DNA of 64,000 bases from Bacteroidales bacterium UBA4814 (lineage in GTDB: Bacteria > Bacteroidota > Bacteroidia > Bacteroidales > UBA7960): NCBI GenBank assembly GCA_002402465.1, contig DHFW01000030.1, positions 1-64,000 of the forward strand. Reading direction: 5' to 3'. Below the pieces are notes generated by a model. That model was not told the DNA's origin. It searched no databases and saw only the letters and a program-made list of their open reading frames with translations. Of the stretch, positions 1 through 8,574 are shown in pieces (position 1 is the stretch's first letter; each line of letters starts with the position of its first letter). Both the position numbers and the translations under genes were made by a program.

Positions 1-2697
1 GCTTGGCGTAAGGTTGCTGAGCCGGGTAAAGAGCGGGTCGATGATGTACCAGGCCAGGCGGGCTGAATTGTAGCGAAAAGCCAGGTCGGTGCCGGGGGCC
101 CCTTCGGGAAACATGCCCTGGGTGGTTTGGTGCTGAGGTGTGCTGGCAATAAACCAGGTCTGTACGTTTTTCAGGTCGATGGACGACTTGCTTCCTTCAA
201 AATCGTCGATATAGGCGGTGCCGGCGCTTCCTATGCGGCGCGAGTGCCCCGGAATGAGATGCGCAAATTCGCCGTTGAAAGTGATGCGCGATGGGGTGTT
301 GCTGCTGTAGAAAGGCAGCTTATCCAGTATCTTGGTGAGCATCAGCGACTCGGTGGAGTAGGTGGTGTTCAGACCCCAGATAGTATTGGCTATGGGTTCA
401 TCGCCGTAATTGACCTTCTGCGTAAGTGGCCTTTCTGACAGGCGCATGATGGTGGCACCCACGTTGAAGTTGTCGTTGATGCGATGGTTGATGTGGGTAC
501 CCATCAGCGTCTTGGTCTGTATGTTGAACAGGCTGGCGCTTTCGAGCGAGATGCGGATGGGAGTGCCTGAGTTCAGGTAGGCTTCGTTAATAATTCTAAC
601 GCGGCCAAGGGTGTAATCAACGGTATAATCAATATTTTCGGTAAGTGGCACTCCACCGGCAGTTACCACCACCGAGCCCGGAGGTACGTTGATGGCGTTG
701 AGCGGAATTTCCGAGCCCGACGACGATTTGTAGGTTCCTTCGAGCATAAAGCGGTTGCGCTCAGGAAACTGCTGTGCCCTGTATTTGGTAGTGGAATATA
801 GCGAGTCGAATGCGTATTTATCGCCCAGGGCCGGGTCCTGCAGCATAGTACGCAGGTGCGATCCAAAGGGCTCCACTACCGGAAAATAGATACGACCGTT
901 GGAAGAGTTGATGGTGCCTCCCTGGGTGGCGGCATAATCCACAAAGTCGAATATCCCGTCAGGGATGGGGTCGAGCTGGGTGTTAAGGCGGTCGAGACCC
1001 ATCACGCGGATCAGCGGCAGCCCGGCCACAGGACCCTCGTCGAGGAAACCCACGTTAACGCCCAGCTCCTCGCTGTCATAAAGAATGTTCAGGCGGAAAT
1101 CCTGGGGATTGATCTGGAAGGCGCCCAGGCTGTAAACGTTTTTCATCATCAGGTCCCACATGGGCAGACGGGTGTCAACGGCCGTGCTCTTGAGAAGTTT
1201 AACGATCAATGAGTTGGGCGCGTTGATCTCATTCGAAAACTCCCCCACCTGGTAGGTGTTGTTATCGCCAATAATGGTGTATTGAAAAGCCACGGCCAGC
1301 ACCTGGTCAGGATTCACTGCCTGATTGAGCGAGATGAAGCCTAGCTTGGAATTGTAAGTATATTCGTTGGGTCGCAGCAGGCGAGCATTCTCCACGTTTT
1401 CGAAGTCCACCCCCGACACAAAACCTTCGGGCCGCTGCTGAAGGTAGCTGTTGGCATTAGAGAGGTTCCGGATGGGAGAGTTGGCCATCTCCGCATAAAT
1501 ATTGTTTGAATTGTTGGAAGGTGCAGCCACATTGCCGCTAACAACTGCCGGGTTGTGGGGGATGAACTCTCCCAGATCGGCAAAGGCGGTGATATTTCGG
1601 TTGTTTTCGGTGGCGGCACCAATGTTGGTAATCCACACCTCGAGGCGCGTAATATTGATGTTCGAATTGATGATGGGCAGCATGGAAAGGGCGTCATCGT
1701 AACCATTTCGGAAATACTGCCCAATAAAGAAGTGGCGGTTGTCCTCGTAGGCATCGGCCTTTATTTCAAACTGCGTGGTCTGTGCGCCCCCGGCCACCTC
1801 AATGGTAGAAGATTCGGTTTTTTGTTGTGAGAAAACGCTGGTAACCGTGGTGTTTCCGAAACGCATCTGGGTTTTGAAGCCAAACAACCCTTGCGTACCC
1901 GAGATAAGCGTTCCCGGAAGGGGCAGGGTAACATCGCCTGCCTCTATGAGCTGCAGAATTTCGTCTTCCGTGCCACGGTATTCCACTTTCATGCGGTTCT
2001 CAAAGTCGAAGGTGGCCTCGGTATTGTAGTTGCTCTGAATCTCAATCTTTTCGCCGATTTTGGCCTGCACGCTGAGCTGTATCTTTTGCTGAAAGTCGAA
2101 GTTGGTGGTGCGCCTTCTTTTTTCGTCGAGCGAGGGGTCATCGCGGCGATTCGACATAACGCCAAAAATCAGTTCGGCCGAGCCGGTAGGCCGTATATCG
2201 ATGGTGCTTCCGCCAAAAATGCGGTCGAACAGCTCGCCTCCGATATAAATTTCAGGAATCACGCCATCGCGGCGTTCGAAGCTTTGGGTGGTAGCTTTCT
2301 GGCGCCAGTATTGCTGCAGGGCGCGGTCCAGGTCGTACTGCAAATAGTCTTCAAAGCTCATGTAAACCGGCCGGCCTATGATGCGGTCGCCCACCCGGCG
2401 GGTTTTTACATAGAAGCCGCTGGCAGGATCGTATGAAATGTCGGTGGTAACGTTGGGCGGATCGGAAAAATACAAACCACCCGATGGGGTGCCGTCAAAG
2501 TCGTACTCATCGGCATCATCAAAGGGGAAGGGCAGGGTAACGGGTTCCACTGGCTGCAAGGTATCTTGCATGGGCAGCGGCTCTTGAAGACTAAACACCG
2601 GCGCAGCATTGATGGTTGAGGCATCGAGGGCAAACAAGGCAAGGGCCCCGAACAACCAGGCCCCCATCAACACCATAACAATTCGCCTAATAAACAC
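1..2697 (-). CDS. sprA: SprA, T9SS outer-membrane translocon (N-terminal part, cut by window edge)
   Basis: Reading the minus strand gives one uninterrupted frame of about 899 residues that runs off the left edge; family members are about 2,400 residues, so this is the N-terminal third or so. SprA forms the very large outer-membrane barrel through which T9SS cargo crosses. Recognition rests on conserved stretches such as GGSTIDIRPTGSAE (around residue 160), RRTTNFDFQQKIQLSV and GSAGTAYIDDFEGSK, and on the ruvA-sprA gene order common in Bacteroidota. The first ATG in frame (2676) would give a signal peptide without positive charges; starting at GTG 2697 (or TTG 2700) adds VFIRR before the hydrophobic segment, so a non-ATG start is preferred. 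ruvA lies 28 bp upstream on the same strand, so the two are probably co-transcribed. Confidence 0.93.
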   Translation of the reverse strand, partial: MFIRRIVMVLMGAWLFGALALFALDASTINAAPVFSLQEPLPMQDTLQPVEPVTLPFPFDDADEYDFDGTPSGGLYFSDPPNVTTDISYDPASGFYVKTRRVGDRIIGRPVYMSFEDYLQYDLDRALQQYWRQKATTQSFERRDGVIPEIYIGGELFDRIFGGSTIDIRPTGSAELIFGVMSNRRDDPSLDEKRRRTTNFDFQQKIQLSVQAKIGEKIEIQSNYNTEATFDFENRMKVEYRGTEDEILQLIEAGDVTLPLPGTLISGTQGLFGFKTQMRFGNTTVTSVFSQQKTESSTIEVAGGAQTTQFEIKADAYEDNRHFFIGQYFRNGYDDALSMLPIINSNINITRLEVWITNIGAATENNRNITAFADLGEFIPHNPAVVSGNVAAPSNNSNNIYAEMANSPIRNLSNANSYLQQRPEGFVSGVDFENVENARLLRPNEYTYNSKLGFISLNQAVNPDQVLAVAFQYTIIGDNNTYQVGEFSNEINAPNSLIVKLLKSTAVDTRLPMWDLMMKNVYSLGAFQINPQDFRLNILYDSEELGVNVGFLDEGPVAGLPLIRVMGLDRLNTQLDPIPDGIFDFVDYAATQGGTINSSNGRIYFPVVEPFGSHLRTMLQDPALGDKYAFDSLYSTTKYRAQQFPERNRFMLEGTYKSSSGSEIPLNAINVPPGSVVVTAGGVPLTENIDYTVDYTLGRVRIINEAYLNSGTPIRISLESASLFNIQTKTLMGTHINHRINDNFNVGATIMRLSERPLTQKVNYGDEPIANTIWGLNTTYSTESLMLTKILDKLPFYSSNTPSRITFNGEFAHLIPGHSRRIGSAGTAYIDDFEGSKSSIDLKNVQTWFIASTPQHQTTQGMFPEGAPGTDLAFRYNSARLAWYIIDPLFTRLSNLTPS

Positions 2698-2725
2698 CAA
2701 TGTTGTATACGATTATTGCTCTATA

Positions 2726-3316
2726 TCAGAAACTTTTTAGTGCCTCCTTTACAAGCTCCTCGGTGGTAACCGGGGCTCCCTGCTTCTTTTTCAGAATGGC
2801 AGCAAGGGCTTTTTGGGCTGCATTTTTTGCAAAGCCTAGCATTACTAATGCTGATAACGCTTCTTCGTGCATTGTATTGTTTGAAAAAACCAAATTCTCG
2901 TCTTTAAAAACGCCCTCTTTTTCCAGACGGTCACGCAGGTCTACCACAATGCGCTGTGCCGATTTGGCCCCTATACCCTTGATTGACTGGAGCATGGAAA
3001 CGTTATTGCTGACAATGGCCGTTTTTACTTCGGCGGGCGACATGGACGACAGGACCATGCGGGCGGTGTTAGGCCCCACCCCGCTCACCGATATCAGCAG
3101 CCTGAAAAGCTCCCGTTCTTCCTCTTCGGCAAAGCCGAAAAGCAAATGGGCGTCTTCGCGAATTACCTGGTGGGCAAAGATCTTTACCGGCCCGCGGTCG
3201 GGCAGGCGTGAGTAGGTGTGCAGCGAAATGTGCAACAAATAACCCAGTCCATGGCAATTGACTACCACATAGGCCGGGTTCTTTTCTTCGAGGCTTCCTT
3301 CAATAAAAGCGATCAT
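2726..3316 (-). CDS. ruvA: Holliday junction branch migration protein RuvA
   Basis: RuvA binds four-way DNA junctions and loads the RuvB helicase during recombination and repair. The 196-residue product has the usual family length. It starts with the OB-fold domain (MIAFIEGSL, then GYLLHIS), followed by two helix-hairpin-helix motifs, SVSGVGPNTARMVLS and SIKGIGAKSAQRIVVDL, and ends with the small RuvB-binding helical domain (ALSALVMLGFAKNAAQKAL). It is directly followed on the same strand by sprA, a linkage typical of Bacteroidota. No ruvB or ruvC is in the window. Confidence 0.97.
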   Translation of the reverse strand: MIAFIEGSLEEKNPAYVVVNCHGLGYLLHISLHTYSRLPDRGPVKIFAHQVIREDAHLLFGFAEEEERELFRLLISVSGVGPNTARMVLSSMSPAEVKTAIVSNNVSMLQSIKGIGAKSAQRIVVDLRDRLEKEGVFKDENLVFSNNTMHEEALSALVMLGFAKNAAQKALAAILKKKQGAPVTTEELVKEALKSF

Positions 3317-3409
3317 GCCTGCAATTTTGCTCTTTTAACAATACCGTGACCCGGTGCCCCGGGTCACGGCAAAGATATACAGAAAATAATATGGATGAGC
3401 TACGAAATA

Positions 3410-4867
3410 CTATTGTTTTACGCTTTCAATGGCGTTTTTCAAGGCTTGCTCCACCAGCTCAGCCGGGGGTTGGGCAATAAGGCCTTGTTCCATAAGGAAT
3501 TCGGTGGTTTTGCGCGCATGGGCAATGTCGGCTTTGGCCTGATCGAAAGCCTGCTGCCAGGTCATTTCCTTGCGTGCCACTCCATCCTTTATGGCCTGCA
3601 TGGCCACGTCGGCTGCCTCTATCGGGAACACGTCGGGCTCGTCCATTTTGGCGGTAATATTTTCGGGGTCAATGCCGCGTTTTTCCGAATACCTGGCAAT
3701 GGCATGGGCCGCAGCAATGGCCATATTGTCGGTGATTTTGCGGGCCCTTACCATCAGTGCGCCTTTTAAAATGCCGGGAAAGCCCAGGGAGTTGTTTACC
3801 TGGTTGGGGAAGTCGCCGCGGCCGGTGGCCACAATGTAGGCGCCGGCTTCCTTGGCAGCATAGGGGTAGATTTCAGGCACCGGGTTGGCGCAGGCAAACA
3901 CAATGGGTTTGTCGGCCATAGCCCTGATCCATTCGGGCTTCACCACACCGGGGCCGGGCCTCGACAGCGAAATGAGCACGTCGGCATCCTGCATGGCATC
4001 CATAATATCTTCCACAAAATCGGGATTGGTAACCTGGCAAAGTTCCCACTTGCGGTAGAAACGCTTGTCGGCTTGAATGTCCTTGCGGTTCAGGTGCAAG
4101 GTTCCCTGCGAGTCGAACATAATGGCACGGGCGGGATCGGCGCCGGCCGCATGAATGATACGGGCAATGGTGGCGTTGCTGGCACCCGCCCCGTAATACA
4201 CGATTTTTACATCCTCAATTTTCTTGTCAACGAGTTTCAGTGCATTGATCAGGCCGGCCAGGGTTACGCACGCAGTGCCCTGTGCATCGTCGTGCCAAAC
4301 TGGAATGTCGCACTCCTCGCGCAGCACATCGAGCACGCGGTAGCAGTTTGGCTGCGAAATGTCTTCCAGGTTAATGGCTCCGAAACTATGCTGGCACATC
4401 TTCACAAATTCAATGATTTTTTCCGGGTCGTTTTTGCCGTCCTTGTCCTTGCTGTCAACACACAGGGCAATGCCATCCACGCCACCCAGGTATTTCATTA
4501 AAAAGGCCTTTCCTTCCATCACGCCCATGCCGCCCGGAGGGGTGCAGTCTCCATCGCCCAAAACACGGGTCGAGTCGCTCACCACCGCCACCAGGTTGCC
4601 GCGGTTTGAGAGCTCGTAAGAAGAGTCGTTGTCTTCGCGAATGGTGGTAGAGATTTTCGAAACCCCCGGAGTGTACCAGGCGTTGAACCAGTTAAAGCCC
4701 AAAACCGGGGCTTTTGGCACCGTTTGCATCTTCCCGTTATAAAACTTATGTGCCTTCAGCGCCAGTTCTTTATAGAACAGGGTCTTGGCTTTGGCCTTTT
4801 GTTCCTGGGTAAAATTCTCAGGAAACATTTCGTCCAGGTTGTCGAGGGTCAGATTCAGTTTCTTCAT
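3410..4867 (-). CDS. NAD(P)-dependent malic enzyme
   Basis: Oxidatively decarboxylates malate to pyruvate in the cytoplasm, yielding NADPH or NADH. The 485-residue protein shows the malic-enzyme N-terminal domain (WYTPGVSKIST, then DSTRVLGDGD and GVMEGKAFL), the metal and substrate segment HDDAQGTACVTLAG, and a Rossmann domain with YYGAGASNATIARI and VFACANPVPEIYP. It lacks the phosphotransacetylase-like extension of MaeB-type enzymes and is longer than the ~400-residue minimal form. The usual GNIG loop is replaced by a GDGDCTPPGG stretch. Cofactor preference cannot be read with confidence. It is a single gene between ruvA and an OmpA-like lipoprotein gene, all on the minus strand. Confidence 0.93.
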   Translation of the reverse strand: MKKLNLTLDNLDEMFPENFTQEQKAKAKTLFYKELALKAHKFYNGKMQTVPKAPVLGFNWFNAWYTPGVSKISTTIREDNDSSYELSNRGNLVAVVSDSTRVLGDGDCTPPGGMGVMEGKAFLMKYLGGVDGIALCVDSKDKDGKNDPEKIIEFVKMCQHSFGAINLEDISQPNCYRVLDVLREECDIPVWHDDAQGTACVTLAGLINALKLVDKKIEDVKIVYYGAGASNATIARIIHAAGADPARAIMFDSQGTLHLNRKDIQADKRFYRKWELCQVTNPDFVEDIMDAMQDADVLISLSRPGPGVVKPEWIRAMADKPIVFACANPVPEIYPYAAKEAGAYIVATGRGDFPNQVNNSLGFPGILKGALMVRARKITDNMAIAAAHAIARYSEKRGIDPENITAKMDEPDVFPIEAADVAMQAIKDGVARKEMTWQQAFDQAKADIAHARKTTEFLMEQGLIAQPPAELVEQALKNAIESVKQ

Positions 4868-4963
4868 GGGTTTTGGGTTTTTGTTCTGGGTAAAGTTATG
4901 AATTTTGGTGTTTTAAATAAATTCTAGGAGTCAATATTTTTTAAATTTTGCTGAAAAACTAGC

Positions 4964-4992
4964 ATAAAAAAACCGGGCTGGAAAAGCCCGGT
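4964..4992 (-). terminator. Rho-independent terminator after the OmpA-like gene
   Basis: A CCGGGCT/AGCCCGG stem (4973-4979 with 4985-4991) with a short loop is followed on the minus strand by a run of seven T. It sits just past the stop of the OmpA-like lipoprotein gene and upstream of the malic enzyme gene. Confidence 0.8.
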
Positions 4993-5016
4993 CATTATAC
5001 TTGGGTATTAAGAACC

Positions 5017-6000
5017 TTAATTCATTTCAATAATCTGGAAAAGGGTGTCGAGTTTTGGTGTAAGGATAATCTCTGTGCGTCGGTTTTTGCGGCGTGCTTC
5101 GGTGGTTTTTGCAGGATCGATGGGTAAGTGCTCGCCCCTGCCTGCCACGATGAAACGCTGGGGCTCTATATTACCGTGGCTTAGCAGAATGCGCACAATG
5201 GCGGTGGCACGCAGCACGCTCAGGTCCCAGTTGTCGCGTATGGAAGCGCCCGGACGCAGGGGCACATCGTCGGTATGGCCTTCAATCATAATATTGATGT
5301 CGGGGTTTCTTTCGAGCACCTTGGCCAGCTCCCGGAGGGCATTCTCTCCACGGCGGTCAACGGTAGTGCTGCCTGAGGCAAAAAGCAGGCTCTCTTCGAG
5401 TGAAACATACACCTTGCCGTTTTTGATCTCCACGGTCAAGCCGTTGTTTTCGAATCCAAGCAAAGCGCTTGAAACGGTACGACGAAGCTCCTGTACCACC
5501 GCTTCCTGGCGGTTCAGGATGTCTTCAAGCTCATTGACGCGGGCTTCTTTGGCAGAAAACTCGGCCAAAAGGCGATTCAGGTTTTGTTCTTTTTCGCGCA
5601 ACTCATCTTCGCGCTTCTGAAGGTCTTCCTGGGTTTCCTGCAGGCGGGCAAGTATTTGCTGGGTTTCGGTGGCACGGCCGGCAAGCAACTTTTCGTTTTG
5701 CTCCTGCACCAGCTGGTAGGTACGGTTCAGGGCTTCGTAATTCTGTGTCAGGTTGCGAATGTTGCGGCCCAGCCGGGTGGTATCTTCAATAAGAAGCCGT
5801 AATTCGCGGTTCATCTGGGTCATACGGTCGTTGAGGTCTTCAATGCGGTTTTCGGCGGCATTCTTGTCGCGGCGCAACTGCTCATTTTCCCTGGAGGTGG
5901 ATTGGTAGTTGGCCTCAAGATCCTGGTATTTGCGTGCTGGCACACAGGCGCTGGCCACCACAAAGGCCAGTAACAAAATGACAAATAATTTTCGGTTCAT
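5017..6000 (-). CDS. OmpA-family lipoprotein with coiled coil
   Basis: Predicted outer-membrane lipoprotein that anchors to peptidoglycan. The start is set at 6000, where MNRKLFVILLLAF begins a lipoprotein signal peptide with lipobox VASAC; an upstream in-frame ATG at 6048 would add 16 residues that do not look like a signal sequence. The mature 327-residue precursor has a long charged coiled coil (about residues 25-190) and a C-terminal OmpA/MotB domain with the peptidoglycan-binding signature IEGHTDDVPL, NWDLSVLRA and ARRKNRRTEI. It stands alone between exodeoxyribonuclease III and the malic enzyme, with its own terminator. Confidence 0.92.
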   Translation of the reverse strand: MNRKLFVILLLAFVVASACVPARKYQDLEANYQSTSRENEQLRRDKNAAENRIEDLNDRMTQMNRELRLLIEDTTRLGRNIRNLTQNYEALNRTYQLVQEQNEKLLAGRATETQQILARLQETQEDLQKREDELREKEQNLNRLLAEFSAKEARVNELEDILNRQEAVVQELRRTVSSALLGFENNGLTVEIKNGKVYVSLEESLLFASGSTTVDRRGENALRELAKVLERNPDINIMIEGHTDDVPLRPGASIRDNWDLSVLRATAIVRILLSHGNIEPQRFIVAGRGEHLPIDPAKTTEARRKNRRTEIILTPKLDTLFQIIEMN

Positions 6001-6112
6001 AATGGATGGGTTTGGGTTTTGGTTTCTGATATAAATACCATTAAGCAAATCTTGTGCTTTTATGTAAAATTACAAAAAAAGCAAGGCCGACCTCATGAAT
6101 GTTTGATGTGAA

Positions 6113-6883
6113 TTATAAGTTGTGATCGATCTCAAGCCAAACAGGGCAGTGGTCGGAATGCACTACCTCAGGCATAATGCCAGCATTCCTGATCTTATCT
6201 TTCAGGTTGTCGGTTACCATATGGTAGTCGATGCGCCAGCCCAGGTTTTTCTGGCGCGAATTGGCCCGAAAGCTCCACCAGGAATAGTGGTGGGGCGCTT
6301 TCTCAAAAAATCTGAATGTGTCGATGAAGCCTGCCCCCAAGAAGCGAGTCACCCACTCCCGCTCTTCGGGCAAAAAGCCCGATGATTTGGCATTGCGCAC
6401 TGGGTCGTGAATGTCGATGGGCTGATGGCAAATGTTATAATCGCCCGAAAGCACCAAATGGGGGCGCTTTTGCCTGAGCTCCTGCACATACTGCATAAAA
6501 TGATCGAGCCACTGCATTTTAAAGGCCTGGCGCTCATCGCCACTGCTGCCGCTGGGGTGATACACGCTCATTACCGATAATTTTCCGAAATCTGCTCGTA
6601 TCACCCGGCCTTCATTGTCGTAAAGCGGATTGCCCATGCCATACTCCACATGGTCGGGCTCAATGAGGCTTAGTATGGCTACTCCGCTGTAACCTTTCTT
6701 TTGTGCCGAGTGCCAGTAACTGCGGTAGCCCAGTTCCTCGAAGTGAAACAAGGGTATCTGGTCAGGTTGGGCCTTGGTTTCCTGCAGGCATAACACATCG
6801 GGTCTTTCCTGGTCGAGCCACTCCAGAAAGCCCTTGTTAATGGCCGAACGTATGCCGTTTACATTGTAAGAAATAATTCGCAT
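6113..6883 (-). CDS. xth: Exodeoxyribonuclease III
   Basis: A 256-residue endonuclease/exonuclease/phosphatase-fold enzyme for base-excision repair: it cleaves at abasic sites and degrades DNA 3' to 5'. Motifs in order: MRIISYNVNGIRSA (start), LQETK with the metal-binding Glu, SGDYNICH with the catalytic Asp/Asn pair, WSFRANSRQKNLGWRIDYH, and SDHCPVWLEI at the C-terminus with the catalytic Asp-His. Length and order match the ExoA/XthA family. It is transcribed alone on the minus strand. Confidence 0.97.
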   Translation of the reverse strand: MRIISYNVNGIRSAINKGFLEWLDQERPDVLCLQETKAQPDQIPLFHFEELGYRSYWHSAQKKGYSGVAILSLIEPDHVEYGMGNPLYDNEGRVIRADFGKLSVMSVYHPSGSSGDERQAFKMQWLDHFMQYVQELRQKRPHLVLSGDYNICHQPIDIHDPVRNAKSSGFLPEEREWVTRFLGAGFIDTFRFFEKAPHHYSWWSFRANSRQKNLGWRIDYHMVTDNLKDKIRNAGIMPEVVHSDHCPVWLEIDHNL

Positions 6884-6994
6884 GTGTCAAACTGTTAAAG
6901 GGCAAAGATAAGGGTTTTGATTGGCTGATTCTGGCGCTTGCGCTATTGGTTCCGTTTTCTTCCTGCCGCCTCTTATACGTTTAATGCCAAAAGC

Positions 6995-7231
6995 ATGGCT
7001 TCCGGCACTTTTGACGATGGAAGTTTTGCTGTAAAAAAAGCTTCTTACTATGATTATGCTTATATTAACGGGGAAACGGTTAAGGTTTCCAAATTGGGAA
7101 GCCATTACGAAATCACCATCGACTGCAATACCAGTACAGGCAAAAAGATTACCGGATACTTTAAGGGGCCGCTGAATTATGAAGATCATTCGTTCACCAA
7201 AAACCAAAAAATCAAAGGAAAACAGCCTTGA
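6995..7231 (+). pseudogene. Probable 5'-truncated lipoprotein-domain fragment
   Basis: From ATG 6995 the frame encodes 78 residues of beta-rich sequence (GTFDDGSFAVKK, HYEITIDCNTSTGKKITGY) that resemble the C-terminal half of secreted Bacteroidales lipoprotein domains. The in-frame region upstream starts only at a TTG and gives no signal peptide. In the next frame just before it, a hydrophobic stretch LILALALLVPFSSC looks like a lipobox signal, which would fit a frameshifted or deleted gene. Function unknown. It may instead be a short real gene; I favour a remnant. Confidence 0.4.
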
Positions 7232-7504
7232 GAATTTAAATTTTCTTCAATTCCGGTAAGCCTCATTCTTGTACCAACTTTTGACTTAAACCGTTGTTTA
7301 ACCGTTTAAACACCGTTTAAAACTATGGTTATAAAACAAACCTGACTGGGCTTTAAGGGCATGGCAAAAACCCTTTACACCATGGAGGGCTTTTGAACAG
7401 GGATGCAAGCCCTTGGGTCTCATTGGTAGGTCTTTCGTTTATTCATGATTTTTTGTACCTTAGTTGTTGTTTAAATCTCTTTTCACTAAAACACTATAAT
7501 AAAT

Positions 7505-8005
7505 ATGGATGCCGGCACCCCTTATAAAGCCCCTGCCGAAACCTCCATTGGGCACGTTCATCTGAAGGTTTCAGACATTGAGAAGTCGCTGGAGTTTTAC
7601 CGCGATTTGCTTGGGTTTGAATTGGTCATGACCTACGGACCTGATGCAGCCTTTGTTTCGGCGGGTGGTTATCATCACCATATTGGGCTGAATACCTGGC
7701 AGAGCAAAGGCGGGAAGCCTGCTCCGGGCAACAGTACCGGACTGTTTCATGTGGCCATTAGGTACCCCAGCCGTAAAGACCTGGCGGTGATACTGAAACG
7801 CCTGCTCGACGCAGGTTATCCGCTGGATGGCGCCTCCGACCACGGGGTTTCAGAGGCCATTTACCTGGAAGACCCCGACCAGAACGGCATTGAACTCTAT
7901 TGGGACAAGCCCAGAGAACAATGGCCGCAAAAAGGAGATGGCACCATTGATATGTATACTCACTCACTCGATGTGAATAATCTTCTCAGGGAGATTCAGC
8001 CTTAG
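7505..8005 (+). CDS. VOC (glyoxalase/bleomycin resistance/dioxygenase) family protein
   Basis: A 166-residue metal-dependent enzyme of the vicinal oxygen chelate superfamily, most like CatE-type proteins related to catechol 2,3-dioxygenase. Visible features: GHVHLKVSDIEKSLEFYRD at residues 16-34 with candidate metal His, LFHVAIRYP at the start of the second module, and DPDQNGIELYWD with the candidate metal Glu. The substrate cannot be deduced. About 46 bp downstream lies a membrane protein gene on the same strand, so they may be co-transcribed. The 273-bp region upstream contains repeated GTTTAAAC-like words but nothing else I can identify. Confidence 0.85.
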   Translation: MDAGTPYKAPAETSIGHVHLKVSDIEKSLEFYRDLLGFELVMTYGPDAAFVSAGGYHHHIGLNTWQSKGGKPAPGNSTGLFHVAIRYPSRKDLAVILKRLLDAGYPLDGASDHGVSEAIYLEDPDQNGIELYWDKPREQWPQKGDGTIDMYTHSLDVNNLLREIQP

Positions 8006-8051
8006 TTTTTCAAAATGATTCAGCATATTATTAACCATAAAAACCAAAACC

Positions 8052-8498
8052 ATGGAGATGCTTAACGACAACCATGATCTGGGTATAAACCGGGAGGCAT
8101 TGTTTCAGCTCGAAGCTTCGCGAAAATGGACCCTTTTTTTGTCCATCATGGGCTTTGTTTTTATCGGTATCATGCTGCTGACGCCTTTGCTCTTTTTAAG
8201 GGCATTCAGGGTTGCCGATTTGCCTGTTCCTTTTCAGGCGGCCATTCCCATGTTCTCTATGGTTCCTTTGCTAATCCTGGTGGTTATTTATTTTTTCCCG
8301 TTTTATTACCTGCTGCAATTTTCGCGCTTTTCAAAAGCAGCCATGCAGAAGCATGATGATGCGGCACTGGCAAAGGCCCTTAAATATCTGAAAATGCATT
8401 ATCAGTTTATGGGCGTGCTGGTAATTATTGGAGCCGGAATTTATCTTTTGGCCATTATTGGAATAATGATTGGCGGCACAATTGCCAGGGCGTTATAA
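8052..8498 (+). CDS. Small integral membrane protein (DUF5362-like)
   Basis: 148 residues with hydrophobic segments at about 27-50, 65-90 and 115-145, a charged N-terminus and a cytoplasmic-looking loop containing an AALAKALKYLK stretch. The layout resembles the DUF5362 family of uncharacterised Bacteroidota membrane proteins. No catalytic motif is visible. It follows the VOC gene by 46 bp and ends at a strong hairpin shared with the convergent GH13 gene. Confidence 0.65.
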   Translation: MEMLNDNHDLGINREALFQLEASRKWTLFLSIMGFVFIGIMLLTPLLFLRAFRVADLPVPFQAAIPMFSMVPLLILVVIYFFPFYYLLQFSRFSKAAMQKHDDAALAKALKYLKMHYQFMGVLVIIGAGIYLLAIIGIMIGGTIARAL

Positions 8499-8510
8499 GC
8501 AAAAGCTTAT

Positions 8511-8550
8511 GGAAAAAGGCTGCCTTACGAAATATGAGGCAGCCTTCTTT
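8511..8550. terminator. Bidirectional terminator between convergent genes
   Basis: A 10-bp perfect stem AAGGCTGCCT/AGGCAGCCTT (8516-8525 with 8537-8546) has a T-rich tail on the plus strand and five A just before it, giving a T run on the minus strand. It lies between the converging membrane-protein and GH13 genes. Confidence 0.85.
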
Positions 8551-8574
8551 TGACTTTTCCCAAAAGGAGATAAC

